This document shows, piece by piece, positions 7,986 through 12,675 of a stretch of DNA of 12,675 nt (its first letter is position 1; every line of letters begins with the position of its first letter). The position numbers were made by a program, and so were the translations under genes. The notes under the pieces are model-generated. The model saw nothing but the letters and a program-made list of their open reading frames with translations. It did not search any database and was not told the origin of the DNA. The stretch spans positions 1-12,675 of the forward strand of contig JAFYNC010000199.1 of NCBI GenBank assembly GCA_017549905.1, written 5' to 3'. This DNA is from Clostridia bacterium (GTDB lineage Bacteria; Bacillota; Clostridia; Oscillospirales; Acutalibacteraceae).

Positions 7986-8014
7986 ATTATAACAAATCCA
8001 AGCACCCATTTCAA
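7986..8014 (-). promoter_or_regulatory. sigma-A-type promoter of the radical SAM pair, overlapping the M50 stop codon
   Basis: On the minus strand TTGAAA (8014-8009), 17 bases, TATAAT (7991-7986). The -35 box contains the TGA stop of the M50 protease gene (8013-8011). Predicted start near 7979. The boxes and spacer length match the TAXI promoter exactly. It implies that the radical SAM pair is transcribed both with the M50 genes and independently. Confidence 0.75.
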
Positions 8015-8604
8015 GACTTTAAAACGCTCATTATCAAAAGATAAATCCCTATTATATATATAGAAAGGTTTATCTTGCCCCTAAGCGTAAACATTAATCC
8101 TACAAAAATCACCGAAGCCGCAATTATAAGTGTGATAATTTTCAGAATAAGCCTTGCTCTGTTATAATCTGTCCTTTTAGCCATAACCGAAAACAAAACC
8201 GTTCCCCCGTCAAGCCCATTTACCGGCAACAGATTAAACAGCGCTATTATTAAATTGAGTAATGCATAACAAAGAATCAGTTGATTTTTAAAACAAAGAT
8301 AATTACAAAAAAGAACTGCAAAAAGCACCAAATTTGTAACAGGACCGCAAAGCGCTACTGCAATATCTGTTTTATACCCTCTTGTAAAATCAGAGGTTAT
8401 CTGAACTGACGCTGGTATTAGCCTTATTTCCCTTGGTGCGCTATCCACCACCCACATAGCGAACAAATGCCCTAATTCATGCATAAAAACCGCAAAAAGC
8501 GATGGCAAAATCATACCCGTTTTATCAGTAGCAAGCATTACGGTTATTACCGCCATAAAAAGAAATGAAACATAAATTTCTGTGCTTAAAAACTTAAATC
8601 TCAT
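8011..8604 (-). CDS. site-2 protease family (M50) intramembrane metalloprotease, SpoIVFB-like
   Basis: A 197-residue, largely hydrophobic protein with about five to six membrane segments. The zinc motif HELGH lies at 42-46 in the second segment, and the third ligand is the Asp of NLLPVNGLDGG (Asp132). Both are intact, so it should cleave peptide bonds within or next to the membrane. Length and motif positions fit the compact SpoIVFB class, which in spore formers activates pro-sigma-K, but no CBS domain is present and the natural substrate cannot be deduced. Start ATG 8604 has GGTGAG a few bases upstream and lies inside the end of the 65-residue membrane protein gene (11-base overlap), so the two are translationally coupled. 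Its stop lies inside the -35 box of the next promoter. M50 is sure; a sporulation role is inference. Confidence 0.9.
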   Translation of the reverse strand: MRFKFLSTEIYVSFLFMAVITVMLATDKTGMILPSLFAVFMHELGHLFAMWVVDSAPREIRLIPASVQITSDFTRGYKTDIAVALCGPVTNLVLFAVLFCNYLCFKNQLILCYALLNLIIALFNLLPVNGLDGGTVLFSVMAKRTDYNRARLILKIITLIIAASVIFVGLMFTLRGKINLSIYIIGIYLLIMSVLKS

Positions 8605-8791
8605 CTATCTCACCCAAAACCTCATAAATATCTGTATCCACCGCGATGTTATCGTTATACCAAAGTTTCAAATCATTAAAAGTGCCTTTGAAAAAATATT
8701 TCACAATCAAAACAGATGATATTATTACTAAAACAAAAATGCATTGTAAAATCATTATTTTCACAAATACATCGGTTTTTTCCTTTTCCAT
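8594..8791 (-). CDS. small single-pass membrane protein coupled to the M50 protease
   Basis: A 65-residue protein starting at ATG 8791 with AAGGAG (8799-8804) at 7-base spacing. It has a short charged N-terminus (MEKEKTD), one membrane segment at about 10-30 and an acidic tail of 30 or so residues ending YNDNIAVDTDIYEVLGEIDEI. It overlaps the start of the M50 gene by 11 bases. In other Firmicutes the gene before SpoIVFB is SpoIVFA or a related membrane protein with a LytM (M23) domain after a similar anchor. The anchor and the DTDI-x2-V-type stalk here recall such proteins, but the domain is missing. It may be a reduced partner that holds or inhibits the protease. No family assignment is certain; reality of the gene is well supported by ribosome site and overlap. 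Confidence 0.75.
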   Translation of the reverse strand: MEKEKTDVFVKIMILQCIFVLVIISSVLIVKYFFKGTFNDLKLWYNDNIAVDTDIYEVLGEIDEI

Positions 8792-8802
8792 ATATATTCT
8801 CC

Positions 8803-8831
8803 TTGTAGAAGTATAAAAAATATTGTATAAT
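8803..8831 (+). promoter_or_regulatory. sigma-A-type promoter of the ygiQ-type gene
   Basis: TTGTAG (8803-8808), 17-base spacer, perfect TATAAT (8826-8831). Predicted start near 8838, about 22 bases before ATG 8860, whose ribosome site is AGGA at 8849-8852. The -35 box overlaps the ribosome binding site of the divergent 65-residue protein gene (8799-8804). For that divergent gene a TATAAT occurs on the minus strand at 8839-8834, but I see no good -35 for it. Confidence 0.75.
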
Positions 8832-8859
8832 AAATTATATTTTAAAATAGGATGATATT

Positions 8860-10725
8860 ATGCCATTTTTACCTATAACTAAAAAAGAAATGACGGCTCT
8901 CGGCTGGAACGAGGCGGACTTTATAATTGTAACGGGTGACGCTTATGTTGACCACCCAAGCTTTGGCACTGCGATAATTTCGCGTGTGCTTGAAAGTGGT
9001 GGTTTTAAGGTTTGCATTATACCTCAACCAAAAACTGATTCCGATTTTACACGTTTCGGCAAACCTAAATATGCTTTTCTTGTTAACAGCGGTAATATTG
9101 ATTCAATGGTAGCGCATTACACCGTGGCTAAAAAGCGCCGTAATGACGATGCTTATACCGCAGGTGGAAAATCGGGTGCCAGACCTGACAGAGCAGTTAC
9201 GGTTTATACTAAAAAGCTTCGTTCACTTTATAATGATGTTCCGATTTGTATAGGCGGTATCGAGGCTTCACTCAGACGTTTTGCACATTACGATTACTGG
9301 AGTAACAGTGTGCGTCCCTCTGTGCTTTTAGAATCGGGTGCAGATTTACTTATGTACGGAATGGGCGAAAAACATATTTTAGAAATCGCTAACCGACTTA
9401 AAAGCGGTGAAAGTATATCTGATATAACCGATGTTTTAGGCACTTGCTATGCTGTTGATAGCAAAGATTTCTCGCCTATTCTAAACTCTATAGAATGTCC
9501 TTCTTTTGAACTTGTGTCACAAAACAGCGAAAAATCAAAAGAACAATATGCCGTTTCTTGCAAAATTCAACAGCAAGAACATGATGCCGTAAGAGGAAAA
9601 ACAATAATACAAAAAAGCGGCAAAAAAATAGTTATTCAAAACCCGCATATGCCACCTCTCACCACAGAGGAAATGGACAAGGTTTATGCCCTACCATTTA
9701 TGCGCACCTACCACCCAAGCTATGAGGCTTTAGGCGGTGTGCCCGGTATTGAAGAGGTTAAATTTTCAATAATTCATAACCGCGGTTGCTTTGGCGCTTG
9801 TAATTTCTGCGCGCTCGCTTATCATCAGGGCAGACAAATAAGTGTGAGAAGTCATGAATCGGTTATTGAAGAAGCTAAAAAAATCACCAAAATGTCTGAT
9901 TTTAAAGGCTATATTCACGATGTTGGCGGACCTACCGCTAATTTTAGAGCCTCCTCTTGCGAAAAACAACTTAAGAGCGGTCTTTGCAATGATAAAAAAT
10001 GCTTAGCGCCTACTATGTGCCCCGCGGTTAAGGTTTCTCACAGCGATTATTTGAAATTACTCAGAGAACTGAGGGCCTTGCCGAAGGTTAAAAAGGTGTT
10101 TATACGCTCAGGTATACGATTCGATTATCTTATTGCAGATGAAAATGAGGAATTTTTCAAAGAACTCGTAATGCACCATACAAGCGGTCAGCTTAAAGTA
10201 GCGCCCGAGCATTGCTCGGATAATGTGCTTAAATATATGGGAAAACCGCCGATTAGTGTTTATAACAAGTTTGAAAAGCGTTTTTATGAACTTACCAAAG
10301 CGGCGGGTAAAAAGCAGTATTTAGTGCCTTATCTTATGTCCTCCCATCCGGGCAGCACTCTTAAGGACGCTATTGAGTTATCGCTATTTTTAAAGCGAAA
10401 TAATCTGCATCCCGAACAGGTTCAGGATTTTTATCCCACACCCGGCACAGTTTCAACCTGTATGTTTTATACAGGAATTGACCCCTTTACAATGAAAAAG
10501 GTATATGTTCCGAAAACCGCTGCCGAAAAAGCGGAGCAAAGGGCTTTACTGCAATATTTTAAACCCGAAAATAAAGCGTTGGTGTTATCTGCTCTTAAAA
10601 AGGCAGGAAGATACGACCTTATAGGAAACGGCAAAAACTGTTTAGCCCAAGGCGATAAAACAGTAAAGAGCCAAAAACCTAAAAAAACAATAAGAAATGT
10701 TCATAAAAAGAAAAAGAGCCGTTAA
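8860..10725 (+). CDS. ygiQ: YgiQ family radical SAM protein
   Basis: A 621-residue protein of the YgiQ (UPF0313) family, start ATG 8860 with AGGA 7 bases upstream. The N-terminus [20 protein letters not shown] and [19 protein letters not shown] are diagnostic, as are [15 protein letters not shown] and [18 protein letters not shown]. The radical SAM 4Fe-4S ligands are C310, C314 and C317 (CFGACNFC). A second cysteine group, C367, C376, C381 and C387, may bind another cluster, as is usual in this family. The N-terminal part has the family's cobalamin-domain-like layout. The C-terminus is a lysine-rich tail ([20 protein letters not shown]) that could contact nucleic acid. The chemical reaction is not known. 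It is monocistronic: own promoter upstream and a terminator that includes its stop codon. Confidence 0.95.
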   Translation: MPFLPITKKEMTALGWNEADFIIVTGDAYVDHPSFGTAIISRVLESGGFKVCIIPQPKTDSDFTRFGKPKYAFLVNSGNIDSMVAHYTVAKKRRNDDAYTAGGKSGARPDRAVTVYTKKLRSLYNDVPICIGGIEASLRRFAHYDYWSNSVRPSVLLESGADLLMYGMGEKHILEIANRLKSGESISDITDVLGTCYAVDSKDFSPILNSIECPSFELVSQNSEKSKEQYAVSCKIQQQEHDAVRGKTIIQKSGKKIVIQNPHMPPLTTEEMDKVYALPFMRTYHPSYEALGGVPGIEEVKFSIIHNRGCFGACNFCALAYHQGRQISVRSHESVIEEAKKITKMSDFKGYIHDVGGPTANFRASSCEKQLKSGLCNDKKCLAPTMCPAVKVSHSDYLKLLRELRALPKVKKVFIRSGIRFDYLIADENEEFFKELVMHHTSGQLKVAPEHCSDNVLKYMGKPPISVYNKFEKRFYELTKAAGKKQYLVPYLMSSHPGSTLKDAIELSLFLKRNNLHPEQVQDFYPTPGTVSTCMFYTGIDPFTMKKVYVPKTAAEKAEQRALLQYFKPENKALVLSALKKAGRYDLIGNGKNCLAQGDKTVKSQKPKKTIRNVHKKKKSR

Positions 10726-10739
10726 AAACGGCTCTTTTT
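10711..10739 (+). terminator. intrinsic terminator overlapping the ygiQ stop codon
   Basis: AAAAAGAGCCGTT (10711-10723) can pair fully with AACGGCTCTTTTT (10727-10739), ending in five T. The TAA stop (10723-10725) lies at the tip, so the last four codons (Lys-Lys-Ser-Arg) form the stem. Ribosomes finishing the gene would disturb the stem, so the fold is only free after release. The A-rich left arm also makes a mirror terminator on the minus strand possible. Confidence 0.9.
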
Positions 10740-10760
10740 CTTTAAGGGGTTTGAGGAGAG

Positions 10761-10810
10761 AATTTTCCGTTAGGAAAATTATACCGTTCGGGTGCGGCTC
10801 CCTTGCGGTA
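10761..10810 (+). other. two-hairpin structured element in the M23 gene leader
   Basis: A perfect 8-pair hairpin, AATTTTCC (10761-10768) and GGAAAATT (10773-10780) with loop GTTA, is followed two bases later by a second fold. The second consists of TACCG (10782-10786) with CGGTA (10806-10810), a 3x3 internal gap (TTC/TTG), then GGG with CCC around TGCGGCT. It is much richer in GC than the flanks and lies between the ygiQ terminator and the M23 gene. It may be a leader RNA structure, a small RNA or a remnant repeat; I do not recognise a known riboswitch. Confidence 0.4.
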
Positions 10811-10927
10811 CGTTTAAATATTACAACATATATTTATTGTTTTTATTTATTTTTTGTGAACTTTTTTTTAATTTTAAAATTAGAATATAAATCTAAAGTT
10901 TTGCCAATAATAGATTTACAAGTTATG
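10811..10927 (+). other. AT-rich leader without clear promoter
   Basis: This stretch is dominated by runs of T and A, including a run of eight T around 10862-10869. I find no convincing sigma-A promoter. TATAAA at 10886-10891 has only a poly-T at the -35 position, and TTGCCA/TATGAA (10901-10929) would place the start inside the ribosome binding site. A weak or alternative-sigma promoter remains possible. Confidence 0.4.
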
Positions 10928-10936
10928 AAAGGAAGG
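10928..10936 (+). promoter_or_regulatory. ribosome binding site fixing a TTG start for the M23 gene
   Basis: AAAGGAAGG lies 6 bases before TTG 10943. The in-frame ATG at 10925 overlaps this box and has no box of its own, so the TTG is preferred. The same AAAGGAAGG is used before the TTG-started permease gene. Confidence 0.7.
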
Positions 10937-10942
10937 ATTTTT

Positions 10943-11653
10943 TTGAAATATAATGAACGTATTACGCGTCACAAAAATAAACTAAACGCAGGTTTTTATA
11001 TAGTAATTGCCGCTTGTCTTTTGATTATCGGCGGTGCGGCTTGGTTTGCTCTTTCAAGTTATAATGATATGCAGTCCGGCTCTTCTATGATTTCCAAACC
11101 ATCGGAGTCATATAATAATGATATAAACTCATATACTGAAAACACCTCTTCGGTAAATCAAACTCCTCAACAAAACACCGAAAGCGTTGCAGAAAAAGTT
11201 GAAAGCGAGCCTTATAATCCCCCTCAATCCGAAGTAACTGAAACTACACCAAAATTTAACTTTACAATGCCTACAGGCGAAATCATAAAAGGTCATAGCG
11301 AAAATGAACTTCAGTATTCCGCCACATACGGCGATATGCGATTGCACACAGGCTTTGATATTGCCTGTAAAAACGGTGAGAACGTAACTGCTTTTGCAGA
11401 CGGCACTATTCTTAATATTACAGAAAGCGGAACTCTTGGAACTATTGTTGAAATCGACCATTCTTTTGGCATTACGGTTAAATACTCAAACATTAAAAAC
11501 CCAAAATTCAAAGTGGGTGATACTGTTAAAATGGGCGATATTATAGGCACTGCAACTACTGTTCCCGGTGAATGTAATGACCAAAGTCATATTCATATTG
11601 AAATTTTAAAAGACGGCAAATATGCAAATTTCTCTGCATTAGGTTTTAATTAA
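10943..11653 (+). CDS. membrane-anchored M23 (LytM) metallopeptidase, SpoIIQ-like
   Basis: From TTG 10943 the protein has 236 residues: a short basic N-terminus (KYNERITRHKNK), one membrane segment at about 16-37, a Ser/Asn/Glu-rich linker at 40-105 and a compact LytM domain at about 107-236. Catalytic zinc ligands are intact: H135 and D139 in LHTGFDIA, and H216 and H218 in SHIHIEI. The protein is therefore a potential peptidoglycan endopeptidase acting outside the membrane. Topology, size and anchor match SpoIIQ, the forespore protein that binds SpoIIIAH across the septum; Bacillus SpoIIQ lacks the first His, while some clostridial versions keep it. The frame is open further upstream to 10697, but that would overlap the ygiQ gene and its terminator and has no ribosome site. 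M23 is certain; SpoIIQ is probable at best, since no sporulation gene adjoins it. A shared terminator follows at 11693. Confidence 0.88.
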   Translation: MKYNERITRHKNKLNAGFYIVIAACLLIIGGAAWFALSSYNDMQSGSSMISKPSESYNNDINSYTENTSSVNQTPQQNTESVAEKVESEPYNPPQSEVTETTPKFNFTMPTGEIIKGHSENELQYSATYGDMRLHTGFDIACKNGENVTAFADGTILNITESGTLGTIVEIDHSFGITVKYSNIKNPKFKVGDTVKMGDIIGTATTVPGECNDQSHIHIEILKDGKYANFSALGFN

Positions 11654-11655
11654 CC

Positions 11656-11684
11656 TGCCCCCGACAATCAATCGCTTAGGGGCA
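11656..11684 (+). other. imperfect hairpin just after the M23 stop
   Basis: TGCCCC (11656-11661) can pair with GGGGCA (11679-11684), with a small inner CGA...TCG helix, followed by AAAATT rather than a T-run. It is too weakly U-tailed to be a terminator by itself; it may stabilise the 3' end of the message. Confidence 0.35.
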
Positions 11685-11692
11685 AAATTATT

Positions 11693-11725
11693 AAAACGGC
11701 TACACATTTTTTGTGTAGCCGTTTT
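11693..11725. terminator. strong bidirectional terminator between M23 and M24 genes
   Basis: AAAACGGCTACACA (11693-11706) pairs perfectly over 14 bases with TGTGTAGCCGTTTT (11712-11725) around a TTTTT loop, followed by CTTTT on the + strand. On the minus strand the arm's four T are followed by AATAATTTT. It lies 39 bases after the M23 stop and 3 bases beyond the minus-strand peptidase stop (11729-11731), serving both convergent genes. Confidence 0.93.
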
Positions 11726-11728
11726 CTT

Positions 11729-12675
11729 TTACAATACAATTAATTCTTTGGGGCTTTTTGTTAAGTTTTCTGCCCCTTGTTCTGTTATATAAACCATATC
11801 CTCTATTCTGACGCCAAATTCATTTTCAATATAAATACCGGGTTCAACAGTTAAAACCATTCCCTTTTTGAGCAGAGTTTTATCAACAGTATTAAAACTT
11901 GGGTTTTCGTGAACATCAAGACCTACACTATGGCCAAGACCGTGACCAAAACAACCCTCAAAACCTGCATTGTTTATAATATCTCTTGCTATTTTATCAA
12001 TACTATCGCACTGAATATTCGGTTTTATAGCCTCTAAAGCCGCCGTTTGCGCTTTAAGAACTGTTTCATAAACCAAACGTTGCTTATCTGTTATTTCGCC
12101 TACTGCCACAGTTCGCGTCATATCCGAGCGGTAGCCGTTTATCACAGCGCCGAAATCCAAGGTTATGAAATCGCCCTTTTCTATTTTCTTATCGGTAGGC
12201 ACACCGTGAGGTAATGAAGAATTTTTGCCAGAAACAGCAATAGTATCAAAAGCCACTCCCTCACTTTTATTTTTGCGCATAAAAAATTCTAATTCCAATG
12301 CAATTTGAGCCTCTGTTTTAGAGACCTCTATAAAATTAAGAATATGCGCAAAAGCTTTATCGGTTATTTCTTGTGCTTTTACAATATGCATTTTTTCTTC
12401 TTCAGTTTTAATGCTGCGCAATTCTTCAATATATTGGCAAATCTTATTTTCTTTTGAAATCTGAAATGCGGCTAAATTCTTTTTTAAAGCCGAATATTTA
12501 TCAAGTGTTAAGTAATCTGTTTCAACATAAACTTTGCTTATATTTTCTTTATTTAATATTTCAGATATTTTTTCATAAAGTCTTTGAAATAATACTACAT
12601 TTAAACCGTTAACTTTATTTTTTGCACTTTCAAAATATCTGAAATCAACCGCTAAATAAGCGTTATTTTGTGTAA
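11729..12675 (-). CDS. M24 family Xaa-Pro aminopeptidase, 5' end outside window
   Basis: The minus-strand frame is open from the right edge to the stop at 11729, encoding 314 complete residues plus a partial codon. The visible N-terminal part (NNAYLAVDFRYFESAKNKV...VYVETDYLTLDKY) is a creatinase-type N-terminal domain, so probably only some 40 residues are missing. The catalytic pita-bread domain carries all five metal ligands: Asp and Asp in TLDFGAVINGYRSDMTRT, His in FGHGLGHSVGLDVHENP, Glu in VEPGIYIE and Glu in VRIEDMVYIT. The SSLPHGVPTD substrate-side His motif is also present. It should be a cytoplasmic dimetal enzyme (usually Mn or Co) that removes N-terminal residues before proline. 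A TTG at 12421 could be taken as a start, but it lies inside the gene and would delete the N-terminal domain. In many Firmicutes this gene precedes efp; here a terminator follows instead. Confidence 0.93.
   Translation of the reverse strand, partial: TQNNAYLAVDFRYFESAKNKVNGLNVVLFQRLYEKISEILNKENISKVYVETDYLTLDKYSALKKNLAAFQISKENKICQYIEELRSIKTEEEKMHIVKAQEITDKAFAHILNFIEVSKTEAQIALELEFFMRKNKSEGVAFDTIAVSGKNSSLPHGVPTDKKIEKGDFITLDFGAVINGYRSDMTRTVAVGEITDKQRLVYETVLKAQTAALEAIKPNIQCDSIDKIARDIINNAGFEGCFGHGLGHSVGLDVHENPSFNTVDKTLLKKGMVLTVEPGIYIENEFGVRIEDMVYITEQGAENLTKSPKELIVL

Noticed and set aside
10827..10834. CATATATT as a sigma-E-type -10 box for the SpoIIQ-like gene
   Set aside because: No matching -35 element lies 16-18 bases upstream, and such boxes occur by chance in AT-rich DNA.
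10901..10929. TTGCCA-N17-TATGAA as a sigma-A promoter for the M23 gene
   Set aside because: The transcript would begin at about 10936, inside or after the ribosome binding site needed for TTG 10943.
10697..10942. Long N-terminal extension of the M23 gene from ATG 10697
   Set aside because: It overlaps the end of the ygiQ-type gene and its terminator, has no ribosome site, and would put about 80 odd residues before the membrane anchor.
12419..12421. TTG at 12421 as start of the M24 peptidase gene
   Set aside because: The frame stays open to the window edge and the upstream peptide matches a creatinase-type N-terminal domain (AYLAVDFRYFESA), so the gene is truncated by the window, not started here.
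1..12675. CRISPR arrays, tRNAs, insertion sequences, toxin-antitoxin or phage genes
   Set aside because: No regularly spaced repeats, cloverleaf-like segments, transposase motifs or terminal inverted repeats were found on reading both strands; nearly all sequence is taken up by ordinary genes.

Overview
The window is AT-rich chromosomal DNA from an anaerobic, low-GC Gram-positive bacterium, most likely a member of the Clostridia (Oscillospirales-like). This rests on the gene families (GGGtGRT protein, the linked TIGR03960/TIGR03936 radical SAM pair, a SpoIVFB-like M50 protease, a SpoIIQ-like M23 protein), on strong AGGAGG-type ribosome binding sites, on several TTG starts and on lipoprotein signal peptides. 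Species identity is inference. I see no tRNA, rRNA, CRISPR array, insertion sequence or phage gene, and no gene-free stretch longer than about 220 bases.

Layout. (1) 1-190: the C-terminal end of a GGGtGRT-family gene on the + strand, closed by a perfect convergent terminator at 223-250. (2) 5410-256, minus strand: a TRAP transport cluster transcribed from a TTGAAA-N17-TATAAT promoter. Its order is TAXI-type substrate-binding lipoprotein, an intercistronic terminator-like hairpin, a fused 4TM/12TM TRAP permease, then a secreted lipoprotein joining a metallo-beta-lactamase-fold hydrolase to a LamG-like domain. (3) 8791-5492, minus strand: a 65-residue single-pass membrane protein, an M50 intramembrane protease, a B12-binding radical SAM protein and its DUF2344 partner. 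A second promoter for the radical SAM pair lies across the end of the M50 gene. (4) 8860-10725, plus strand: a YgiQ-type radical SAM protein diverging from cluster 3, with its own promoter and a terminator that contains its stop codon. (5) 10943-11653, plus strand: a membrane-anchored M23 (SpoIIQ-like) protein behind a structured, AT-rich leader. (6) 11729-12675, minus strand: the 3' part of an M24 Xaa-Pro peptidase gene, meeting gene 5 at a strong bidirectional terminator.

How the genes may work together. Cluster 2 looks like an uptake unit: a surface-anchored hydrolase with a sugar- or polymer-binding-type domain, a binding protein and an ion-coupled permease. The hydrolase-transporter link is inferred from the 37-base spacing, common strand and shared terminator. 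Cluster 3 and gene 5 contain relatives of two sporulation-channel and protease components (SpoIVFB, SpoIIQ), which suits a spore-forming ancestry but does not prove sporulation. The most unusual points are the metallo-beta-lactamase/LamG lipoprotein tied to the TRAP genes, and the tiny membrane protein beside the M50 protease that resembles a SpoIVFA-type anchor with no LytM domain. No clearly new defence or mobile system was found.
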